A stretch of 57,491 bases of DNA from Planctomycetota bacterium (lineage in GTDB: Bacteria > Planctomycetota > Planctomycetia > Pirellulales > PNKZ01): positions 1 to 57,491 of the forward strand of contig JAFEBQ010000008.1 in assembly GCA_018242585.1 (NCBI GenBank), in the 5' to 3' direction. The notes under the pieces are model-generated. The model did not search any database. It was not told the origin of the DNA and worked only from the letters and a program-made list of their open reading frames with translations. Made by a program: the position numbers and the translations under genes. Positions 27,714 to 35,400 of the stretch are shown here, one piece after another (position 1 is the first letter of the stretch; every line of letters begins with the position of its first letter).

Positions 27714-27840
27714 CGCAACCCTTCTCCCCCGGGGAGAAGGTGGTGAGCGCAGCGAACCGGATGAGGGTCCACGACGCCTCGCGAAGCAATCATGACCCTC
27801 ATCCGGCCTATCGGCCACCTTCTCCCGGTGGGAGAAGGAT
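27714..27840. repeat. Long palindromic repeat, copy 1 (fliQ-fliR gap)
   Basis: About 127 bp whose two ends are near reverse complements: CCCTTCTCC...GAGAAGGTGG and CCGGATGAGGGTCCA at the left, ACCCTCATCCGG and CCACCTTCTCCC...GGGAGAAGG at the right. A second copy with the same arms is at 42674-42812. Such palindromes occur widely in bacterial intergenic DNA; their mobilisation mechanism here is unknown. Confidence 0.75.
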
Positions 27841-27892
27841 CGCTGGCCAACGAACCGGCGGCACTTGAATTGACGACCCTGCGAAGCATCTC

Positions 27893-28675
27893 ATGGAATG
27901 GCTCACCACGATCTTTGGCCAGTTGCACCTGGTGGCCACCTTCATGCTGGTCCTCTCGCGCACCAGCGGACTGGTCCTCTCGGCCCCGGTGTTCAGCGGC
28001 GTGGAAGTGCCCATGCAAGTCCGGGCGCTCTTGTCACTGACGTTGGCCGTCTTGTCGACGCCGCTGCAATTGCCTCTGACGCCGCTGGCCGATATGTCGG
28101 CGCTCGACTACTTTCTGCTCGTGGCCAGTGAACTGCTCGTCGGCCTGATGCTGGGCCTGGGCGTTTCGATCCTGCTGGCCGGCTTTCAACTGTCGGGTTA
28201 CATGATCGGTCAACTTGGCGGCATGTCGCTGGCCGAAGTCTTGAACCCTACGCTCGACACCAACGTGCCGCTGGTGGCCCAGATTCTGCACATGCTCGCC
28301 CTGGCGATCTTCGTGCTGATTGGCGGCCACCGGATGTTGCTGGTCGGGCTGCTCGAAACCTTCGACGTCATTCCCCCCGGCTCGGCCGCGCTGTCGCCGT
28401 CGCTGACGACCTTTCTGTCCGACCTGATGGCCCAGAGCTTTTCGCTGGGCATTCGCACCGCCGCTCCGTCGGCCGCGGCCTTGCTGCTGGCCACGTTCGC
28501 CCTGGGGTTGTTGAGCCGGACGTTGCCGCAACTGAATCTGATGTCGCTCGGCTTTGGCGTGAATGCGCTGGCCACGCTGGGGACGTTGTGGGTTTCGTTC
28601 GGCGCCGTGGCATATCTGCTCGACGAACATCTCGAGCCGACGGTCCAAGTCGTGCTCGAATCACTGGTCGGGTGA
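27893..28675 (+). CDS. fliR: Flagellar export gate protein FliR
   Basis: 260 aa with six predicted transmembrane helices. It completes the FliPQR gate, contacting FlhB. Family features are FMLVLSRTSGLVLSAPVFSG near the start, EVPMQVRALLSLTLA, the LLAGFQLSGYMIGQLGGMSL segment and LLSRTLPQLNLMSLGFGVNA. The usual overlap with fliQ is lost because a 190-bp gap with a palindromic repeat intervenes. GCATCTC precedes the ATG; the ribosome site is weak. Confidence 0.95.
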   Translation: MEWLTTIFGQLHLVATFMLVLSRTSGLVLSAPVFSGVEVPMQVRALLSLTLAVLSTPLQLPLTPLADMSALDYFLLVASELLVGLMLGLGVSILLAGFQLSGYMIGQLGGMSLAEVLNPTLDTNVPLVAQILHMLALAIFVLIGGHRMLLVGLLETFDVIPPGSAALSPSLTTFLSDLMAQSFSLGIRTAAPSAAALLLATFALGLLSRTLPQLNLMSLGFGVNALATLGTLWVSFGAVAYLLDEHLEPTVQVVLESLVG

Positions 28676-28726
28676 CGGGGGCCACACCATGAGACATCCA
28701 CGCGCGCTCGCCATCACGCTCAAGAT

Positions 28727-28864
28727 CTGTCAGTGGTCAGTTGTCCGTTGTCAGTTGTCAGTTGTGGGAAGACAGATACGACGCACATCAATCACCAAGT
28801 GCGAAGCGGAGTGCAACTGACTACTGACCCCCCTCGCAACTAGCAACTAGCAACCAGCAACTTC
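28727..28864. repeat. GTCAGTTG/AGCAACCAGCAACT repeat between fliR and flhB
   Basis: The stretch combines the GTCAGTGGTCAGTTGTCCG arm (28729-28747), further CAGTTG units, a complementary CAACTGACTACTGAC arm (28814-28828) and an AGCAACT tract ending in GCAACCAGCAACTTC (28850-28864), 3 nt before the flhB ATG. It matches the fliP-fliQ element in order and sequence. No gene is seen here. Confidence 0.6.
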
Positions 28865-28867
28865 TCC

Positions 28868-29950
28868 ATGGCCGACAACGATTCGGACAAAACGCAGGAA
28901 GCCACTCCCTATCGCCGCGAACAGGCGCGCGAACAGGGCCAGGTGGCGCGCAGCGCCGATCTGACCAGTGCGCTTGTCCTGCTGGGCGCGGTCGGCGTCT
29001 TGTCCTGGCTCGGCATGTCGCTGGTCACCTACTTTGGCGGCTTTGCCGGCGACTCGCTCGGCGGCCAGGCCTGGCTGTCGATGGACACCTCGACCGCCTG
29101 CGCCATCAACAACGACTTGTTGCAACGCCTGGCGCTGGTCATCCTGCCGATCCTCGGCCTGGTCATGCTCTGGGACGTGACAGTCACCATGCTTCAGGTG
29201 GGCATCATGTTCCTGCCCCAGAAGCTCGCCCCCGACATCTCGCGCATCGATCCGCTGGCCGGCTTCGGCCGGGTCTTTTCGCTGCAATCGGCCGTGCGCT
29301 TGTTGATGGGGCTGATCAAGATCGCCGTCGTGGCCGCCGTTGCCTATGTTTGCATCTCGAACGAGCAGGATCGCATCCTGTCCCTGGCGGACCTCACGCC
29401 GTCGCAGATCGGCGCGTACATCCTCGAATCACTCTCCACGCTCGGGTTCAAGCTCGGCCTGGCGTTGTTCGTGATTGCGGTCCTCGACTATGGCTTTCAG
29501 TGGTGGAAACAGGAGCAAGACCTGCGGATGACTTCGCAAGAGGTGCGTGAAGAACTCAAGAACCTGCAAGGCGATCCCCAGATCGCCGCTCGCCGCAAGC
29601 AGGTCCAGCGCGAGCTGGTCAAGCAACGCCTGAAGGCCGTGATTCCCAAAGCCGACGTGGTGATCACCAACCCGACCGAGTTGGCCGTGGCCCTCGAATA
29701 CCAGCCCGACAAGATGAACGCCCCGGTCGTCCTGGCCAAAGGGGCGGGCGAGTTGGCCCAGCAGATTCGCCGCCTGGCACTGGAACACGGCGTGACGATT
29801 GTCGAGCGCAAGCCGCTGGCACAATTGCTCTACAAGGAAGTCGACGTCGGCCGCCCGATCCCCAATCAGGCCTTCGCCGCCGTGGCCGAGATTCTGGCCT
29901 ACGTCTACCAGCTCAAGAACAAGAAGCTACCCGAGGGGATGAAGCGCTAG
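28868..29950 (+). CDS. flhB: Flagellar export specificity switch protein FlhB
   Basis: 360 aa. FlhB forms the entry to the FliPQR gate and switches export from rod/hook to filament substrates after contact with FliK. The N-terminus ATPYRREQAREQGQVARSAD is typical; four transmembrane helices follow. The autocleavage motif reads NPTE at 268-271 (ITNPTELAVAL) instead of the commoner NPTH; cleavage between Asn and Pro should still be possible. The tail is complete to LAYVYQLKNKKLPEGMKR. flhA, often next, is absent, and the operon ends here. Confidence 0.95.
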   Translation: MADNDSDKTQEATPYRREQAREQGQVARSADLTSALVLLGAVGVLSWLGMSLVTYFGGFAGDSLGGQAWLSMDTSTACAINNDLLQRLALVILPILGLVMLWDVTVTMLQVGIMFLPQKLAPDISRIDPLAGFGRVFSLQSAVRLLMGLIKIAVVAAVAYVCISNEQDRILSLADLTPSQIGAYILESLSTLGFKLGLALFVIAVLDYGFQWWKQEQDLRMTSQEVREELKNLQGDPQIAARRKQVQRELVKQRLKAVIPKADVVITNPTELAVALEYQPDKMNAPVVLAKGAGELAQQIRRLALEHGVTIVERKPLAQLLYKEVDVGRPIPNQAFAAVAEILAYVYQLKNKKLPEGMKR

Positions 29951-29990
29951 CGATTAGCTATTAGCGGCTAGCGATTAGACAGCAGCGGCA

Positions 29991-30067
29991 GGGTGGCGGG
30001 GTCAGAGCGCAGCGATGGCCCCGAACCGTAACCACGGGGCCATCGCTGCGCTCTGACCCCGCCACCC
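29991..30067. repeat. Perfect 33-bp inverted repeat after flhB
   Basis: Arms 29991-30023 and 30035-30067 are exact reverse complements, with an 11-nt loop. It starts 40 nt after the flhB stop and would form a very stable hairpin, so it could act as a bidirectional transcription block or be a mobile palindrome. No T tract follows. Just before it is a CGATTAGC/TTAGCGGCTAGC tandem microrepeat (29951-29978). Confidence 0.8.
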
Positions 30068-30112
30068 AACGTCCTAGTTTCAAACTGACCCACCACCCTA
30101 GCGAGCGGAAAG

Positions 30113-30142
30113 TTGCTGGTTGCTAGTTCGGCATGCTAAAAT
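30113..30142 (+). promoter_or_regulatory. Candidate promoter of the DUF433/DUF5615 pair
   Basis: TTGCTG at 30113-30118 and TAAAAT at 30137-30142 with an 18-nt spacer. The -35 lies within a reversed AGCAACCAGCAACT repeat tract (30110-30129), so the repeat may have supplied part of the promoter. By eye only. Confidence 0.4.
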
Positions 30143-30173
30143 GGATGTGGCTCTGGCAAAAAAGGTCACTCCC

Positions 30174-30407
30174 ATGAGTTGGCAAGAACGCATCACCGTG
30201 AACCCAAACGTCTGTCACGGCAAAGCCTGCATTCGCGGCACCCGAGTCATGGTGTCGGTGGTGCTCGACAATTTGGCGGCTGGCGAATCGGTAGACGAGA
30301 TCATGCGCGGCTATCATCTGGAACGCGCAGATGTCCAGGCCGCCGTTCAATACGCGGCCGAACTGGCTCGTGAAACCGTGATCCCCTTCACGCCGGGTGC
30401 GGCTTGA
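30174..30407 (+). CDS. DUF433 domain protein, antitoxin-like
   Basis: 77 aa. It carries the DUF433 pattern: ERITVNPNVCHGKACIRGTR, then SVVLDNLAAGESVDEIMRGY and the winged-helix-like YHLERADVQAAVQYAAE. DUF433 proteins are small helix-turn-helix-type proteins often paired with PIN-like toxins and proposed as antitoxins. The stop overlaps the next start by one base (TGATG), a usual toxin-antitoxin arrangement. I chose the ATG at 30174, where the homologous sequence starts. Confidence 0.8.
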   Translation: MSWQERITVNPNVCHGKACIRGTRVMVSVVLDNLAAGESVDEIMRGYHLERADVQAAVQYAAELARETVIPFTPGAA

Positions 30408-30760
30408 TGCGGTTCAAGATCGACGAGAACCTGCACGACGAAATCGGCGATTTACTCTCGAGCCACGGCCACGACGCACATACGGTTCATACCGAAGGCC
30501 TGTGCGGTTCGGATGACGTGACCCTGGCTCAACATTGCCGCGACGAAGGCCGGGCTCTCGTGACTCTTGATTTGGACTTCGCCGACATTCGCAACTTTCC
30601 GCCCGCGGATCATGCTGGCTTGATCGTGCTGCGTGTGGCCAATCAGAGTCGCTCACACATCTTGAGCGTCGTGCGACGGATTCTCGACTTGTTGCCACGC
30701 GAGCCAATAACTGGCCGGCTGTGGATCGTCTCGGAAGCCGACGTTCGCATTCGCGAATAG
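30407..30760 (+). CDS. DUF5615 PIN-like protein, toxin-like
   Basis: 117 aa. It begins MRFKIDENL, the DUF5615/Mut7-C type start in which the first Asp contributes to a PIN-like acidic site; other acidic positions are in VTLDLDFADIRNFP near residue 60. C-terminal HILSVVRRILDLL fits. Such proteins are predicted ribonuclease toxins of VapC-like systems, paired with the DUF433 partner upstream. A 31-nt piece of its 5' end (30424-30454) is repeated exactly at 30857-30887. Confidence 0.8.
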   Translation: MRFKIDENLHDEIGDLLSSHGHDAHTVHTEGLCGSDDVTLAQHCRDEGRALVTLDLDFADIRNFPPADHAGLIVLRVANQSRSHILSVVRRILDLLPREPITGRLWIVSEADVRIRE

Positions 30761-30801
30761 CGCGCACAGGCCACGCTTCGGCCTGCGGGGAGAAAAGGGG
30801 T

Positions 30802-30853
30802 AGAAAAGGTGTCAGGAACCGAAATCAGATTCGGTTCCTGACACCTTTTCTAC
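30802..30853. repeat. AGGTGTCAGGAACC palindrome, copy 1
   Basis: Arms AGAAAAGGTGTCAGGAACCG... and ...CGGTTCCTGACACCTTTTCT are exact reverse complements around a 6-nt loop (ATCAGA). A second copy, with the whole hairpin identical, lies at 50357-50406. I suspect a REP-type element mobilised by an IS200-like transposase elsewhere in the genome; that is inference. Confidence 0.8.
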
Positions 30854-30924
30854 GGCCGAGAACCTGCACGACGAAATCGGCGATTTAGTGCGATTTTCCA
30901 TTCTTGGTGAGAGGCCCATCCAGA

Positions 30925-30998
30925 CCGTCATTCCCGCGCAGGCGGGAATCTAGTGGTTGCGGTTACCCTCTAGATTCCCGCCTGCGCGGGAATGACGG
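30925..30998. repeat. 29-bp inverted repeat (CGTCATTCCCGCG family)
   Basis: The arm at 30925-30953 (CCGTCATTCCCGCG...CTAG) is the exact reverse complement of 30970-30998, with a 16-nt loop. Repeats with the core ATTCCCGCGCAGGCGGGAAT are common intergenic palindromes in several bacterial phyla. Confidence 0.8.
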
Positions 30999-31047
30999 AA
31001 TCAGAGTTCAAAACGTCGCTCTAGTCTAGCCGCCACAACCGCTAATC

Positions 31048-31099
31048 GCCGGGTGCCATGCTCAAGCCACAGCTTGAGCATGCGAAGCAGACACCCGGC
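31048..31099. repeat. Nested hairpin CATGCTCAAGC repeat, copy 1
   Basis: Inner stem CATGCTCAAGC/GCTTGAGCATG at 31057-31082 lies within outer arms GCCGGGTG/CACCCGGC. A related two-hairpin element occurs at 42582-42671. It sits just beyond the end of the minus-strand TPR gene and could also assist termination. Confidence 0.6.
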
Positions 31100-31136
31100 A
31101 CGCTCTCGGCCGAAAGGGTTCCCGGCACCTCTTCTC

Positions 31137-32360
31137 TCACCGTCGAGTGACGGTGATTCCGTAGAGGAACCCCTTTCTCCACCCGTATTCGAAAAATGCT
31201 TTGCACTTGTCAGGGAAGCTCAGCGTCCAATCCATCTCGAATGCCTTCTCAGGGATGGATGTATCATTAAACTTGATGTCGAATAATTGTCGATCCGGCT
31301 TCTGAACGTCTCTTGTTTGGGCCGTTGCTTCCAGTTTTCGCTTCTCACTTTCGCCAATATTTACGGCTGTCTTGCCGCCTTCATCGAGAAGAACCTTGGG
31401 GGCATACAGCCAGCCGTTTTGGTTGAGTAGCCAAAACTCGATCACATACTGATTCTTCGGCGGCGAACCGGTTGACGACTTGTCCGTTTTTTCTCGGTAC
31501 GGCTTGTCCAGCTTGTATAGTTCGAGAAGTAATCGGGCCGTTTCCTTAGTCGTCTCTTGAGTTGCAAGTTCGATGGCCTTTTCTTGCCACTTGATCGCTT
31601 CCTCGAATTTTTCGGTTTCGGCGTAAGCAGCGGCCAGGGCAGACACATTCGAGTGAGATTTCCATTGACTTAGTTCGCAGGCTTTGGTGGCGTACTCGAC
31701 GGCTTTCTTCCCATTGCGAAAACATTGCTCAGGGCAAGTGGACCAAATCCAAGCCAGCGAGTTGTAGGCATACGGAGATTCAGGATCGAGCCGTTGGGCT
31801 TCGCTGTAATCGGCAATTGCCTCTGCATATTTGTGCTTGGACCTCCACACATTCGCCCGACTGCCAAATGCCCAAGCATCAGCAGGGGCAAGCCGTAAGC
31901 ATTTGTTGAAATCCGCGATGGCATTATCGAGATCGCCTTTGCCTTTCCAGGCATAGCCTCGACTTCGATAGGTTGAACTGTTATTTGCATCAAGCAGCAC
32001 TGCGTCATTGAAGTCAGCGATGGCTTCGTCATATTTCCCCAAACGCAGCCTTATTTCACCTCGATATTGGTAGGCCCTCGCAAGCTGGGATTTGAGCCGA
32101 CTTTCATCGAGGATGCCGACCTCGACTTTGCGATTGTCGGTCTTGAACGGTGATCCAGGTGCCAGTTCAGAGAACACGTTCGGCCTTATCGAACTGAGAC
32201 GAATCGCTTCCCGGTAGTTGGCAATGGCGTCGTCATAGTCACCATTGACGTAGGATTCGTCGCCCTGTTTGGCCACTGAGATCGCATTCTTTGGTTCGTC
32301 ACCGAGGCACATCGACGTGTAGAGGATGAAGACCGAAAGGGTCCCGATGACACGTGTCAT
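31137..32360 (-). CDS. Secreted TPR-repeat protein
   Basis: 407 aa with an N-terminal signal peptide (about 1-20, VIGTLSVFILYTSMCLG). At least five TPR units follow (about 28-260), for example GDYDDAIANYREAIRL, GKYDEAIADFNDAVLL, KYAEAIADYSEAQRL and KFEEAIKWQEKAIEL. The C-terminal 130 residues are not TPR and contain beta-rich sequence (EFWLLNQNGWLYAPKVLL, FEMDWTLSFP). It is exported; role unknown, likely protein binding. The base composition is clearly lower in G+C than the flagellar genes, suggesting transfer or relaxed codon use. It is flanked by repeats on both sides. Confidence 0.75.
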   Translation of the reverse strand: MTRVIGTLSVFILYTSMCLGDEPKNAISVAKQGDESYVNGDYDDAIANYREAIRLSSIRPNVFSELAPGSPFKTDNRKVEVGILDESRLKSQLARAYQYRGEIRLRLGKYDEAIADFNDAVLLDANNSSTYRSRGYAWKGKGDLDNAIADFNKCLRLAPADAWAFGSRANVWRSKHKYAEAIADYSEAQRLDPESPYAYNSLAWIWSTCPEQCFRNGKKAVEYATKACELSQWKSHSNVSALAAAYAETEKFEEAIKWQEKAIELATQETTKETARLLLELYKLDKPYREKTDKSSTGSPPKNQYVIEFWLLNQNGWLYAPKVLLDEGGKTAVNIGESEKRKLEATAQTRDVQKPDRQLFDIKFNDTSIPEKAFEMDWTLSFPDKCKAFFEYGWRKGFLYGITVTRR

Positions 32361-32421
32361 GGCAATGATTCCTTGAATGCAAGACGGGGCGGTCGGAATG
32401 CTAGCCGCTAATAGCCAATCG

Positions 32422-35400
32422 CTACCTGAGAAAATCCGGAATCGCGCGGCGGAAGCGGTCCATCAGGCCCGCGCGGCGTTCGGCCTCGGGCTTGGTTTCA
32501 CCCGCCGGGCCCAATTCGGCCGGCGACTTGGCCAACGGCACATCGACCGCCGGCACATGCGCGACGAGGAACCGCGGCCAATAGCCCTCTAACAGCCGCA
32601 AGCAATCCCGATAGTTGCCGCTGTTCTTTTTGTATTCGATCAGGGCCAGCTCTTTCGACAGCTCCAGCCGTTCGTCCTCGCTGAAGTCCAGATCGAACAA
32701 CTGCACGTCATCGATCCAAATCTCGCCGGCTCCTAATAGCTCGAATCGCACGCGTACCCGGTGCGGCCCGTCGGTCGGCAACTCGTGAATCGGCAACACG
32801 AACTGCCCCCACGACGTCGGCAACGGCTGCACGGCCGGCGGCGCGCCGACCACGGCATTGCGCACCTGCGTCGTACCGTCCAGCACTTCGACCCCCAGCC
32901 GCAATGTCGGCTGCGTGTTGGCCGGCGCTCGCAGCCAGACCCCCAGAGACAATCGCCCGGTCGCCGGCATCAACAACGGCACGCTGTTCAACTCGGCCCC
33001 GGCCGCGCCGGCCGAGATGTGCAACGACTGCTTCCCGTCGTGTGCTTCGGTGGCGTCAAGTTCCCAGCGGGCGCCAGCCTGCGGCTTCAATTCCCAGCCA
33101 GCCACCGGCCCTTCGCGGCGAGTGGCTTGCTCGAAGTCGGCGTTCGCCAAGCCCGCGATCGGCGCGGCGCTCTTAAGCGCCGCGGCCCGGGCCCACAGAT
33201 CGCGAATCCGCGCTTCGAGCGACTCGGCCAATTGCGGCGGGACGTTCACCGTCGGCTTGCTGATTCGCACGTCTCCGTCAAAGACGGTCCCCACCAGATC
33301 GTACGGGTTCAGGTCCAGGTTGCAGACCCGCTGCGCGCCCTCGCCTTGCAAGGTGACGCCACGCCGCTGTGATCCCAGCGGCTGCATTCGGAAGCTGCCG
33401 GACCCGTTCACGATCAGCGCTGCCGATACCTTCCAGGGCGAATCATTCACCGCGTACATATAGGTGCGGCCGTTCTTCTGCAACGTGCGAATCGCCAACG
33501 GCTGGGTCGACTCGCCGATCGGCTGGAACACACCCGCGGGCAGTTGGCGGAAAATGTTCATCAACTCGACGGTCGCTTGTTCTTGCCCCAGCGGCAACAT
33601 CCAGCCCCCATCGAACCAGGACTGGCTGTCCTGGGCGGCCAGGGCGTGAATGAACCGCCGCCGGCCATAGTCGCCCGAGGGGCTGGCCACCGTCACCAGC
33701 CGCGTGTACGTCTTGCGGAACGGGCTCTTGGCGTCGAACGACGGCAGCGGCAATTCATTTCGTTCGTGATAGAACAGCGTCCCGGCGTGACGCCCCCCTT
33801 GCAGGCTCCGCTCGAACTGCTCGGCCAGGTTCAATTCCAGGTTCGGCCCCTGGCTGGTCAGATCGTCGAGCGGCGCGACGCGCATGCTTCGCAATAGCGC
33901 CACGCTCTCGGACTGGGCCAGTGTGTCGCCGTCGATGCCGGCTTGCAGCAGCAAATCATCCGGCTTCACATCCACGGTCAAGCTCGGCCGTAGTTGCGAT
34001 TGCAGCTCGGGTCGCGCGAACAACTCGGCCGTCACCAGGTGGAGCTTGGCGTTGGGATGAACCGCGCGCATCTCGGCGCTCATCCGTTCGTAGAACTGCG
34101 CGAGCTGCTTGGCTCGCCACGCCAGCCAGACACTGCGATATCTGCCGGCCAGCAGTTCGGCCCGGCGCGGCAAGGCGTCGGGGCCCGCGGCCCCCAAGTC
34201 GACGCGCGTTTCGCGTTCAAAGCGGGCCAGCGTGTCCTCATCGTAGCCCCACTCGGCGCCGGGAAACTGGGCGAAACCATCCGCAGAGAGTTGCAGCGCG
34301 ATGCCCGCGAACGAGTGGTGGTCGCGGCCACGCTCGGCCAGTTCGCGGACCACGTTGAGCATCGCTTCCTGCACGCGCGAGTCCAACGGATTGTAGTAGG
34401 GCGCCAGCTCGCGGCGCGGCGTGTTCCGCGCCCGCCAGGGCTGGCCATCGGCCCCGATCAGGTCGATGCCCGCCACCGCCCCGCCCCCTTGGCGGCGCAG
34501 CGTCTCAAGCTCGGGCAGCGGCGCTGAAAACTGCAAGCCGGCGATGAACAGCAATTCTTCCCGATCGAACAACCGGAGCAGCAGTTCCAGCACATCCTTG
34601 CGCGCCGGGTCGTGCCCGCCGATCAACAGCACGCCGTCGTCATAGCGCGGCGTCGGTTGCAACAGTTGGCTGGGATACAGGCTGCTGCCGTCGGCATAGA
34701 CGCTGACCATCGCGCCGCCATAGCCGACGTAGCGCAGATACTCGGTCAAGCGCTGCCCGCTGTGCCAGAAGCTCGACCAGTCATCCAGCGTGCGACCGCT
34801 AGGGGAACTCGACGTATCGGTCGTGCCGCCGGCCGAGAAGTTCTCGGGCAACAAGGGGCGATCGAAGTAAGCCGCGATCAGCCGTTCGGCCTTGGGCGCG
34901 CCGGCTTCCTGGGTGGCTGGTAAATGAACGTCGGGCAAGGGATCGGTCGCGCGATTCAACGGATTCGAGATCGTCGCCAAGGCCGCCGCCGACCGGCTGT
35001 TCCCCTTGGGACCGAGCAAGCGAATCTTGCCATAGGTGGCGCGCGTCTGCGCGCCACGATTCACGATCAACGCCAGCGGCGCTTCGGTTCGGGGCCAGAA
35101 CACCAGCCGATGCTTCAACATGGCGGGCTTGTCACCCGCCGCCTCGGCCGGCAAGTAAACGCCCGAGTCGAGGCCGATGGGCAACACCGCGCCGGCGGCG
35201 TTGGGTTCGACAATGCTGATGTCGAGCGACTGCGGCGCGTCGGACGGGTATTCCACCTCGAGCACGTGCGGCTGACCGGGGCGTTGCACCGCCAGCGGGT
35301 AGGCTTCCCAGCGCGGGTCGCTGCCGGCCTGGGTCGCATCGAGCTGCACCAGCGCGCCGAGCGAGTGCTGCTTGATCGCGACCTCGCCGTTCCCCAGCGG

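Larger units (their letters stand above)
30761..31136. other. Repeat-rich intergenic region
   Basis: 376 bp without a gene. It holds, in order, a 52-bp palindrome (30802-30853), a 31-bp exact copy of the DUF5615 gene's 5' part (30857-30887), a 29-bp-arm inverted repeat (30925-30998) and a nested hairpin (31048-31099). It looks like a landing site for several small repeat families. Confidence 0.7.

Noticed and set aside
27288..28864. CRISPR-like array from repeated GTCAGTTG units
   Set aside because: Units are short, irregular and palindromic, with no uniform spacers and no cas genes.
29671..29682. NPTE in FlhB as a sign of lost autocleavage
   Set aside because: The Asn-Pro bond and Thr remain; the fourth residue varies among FlhB relatives, so this alone is weak evidence of lost function.
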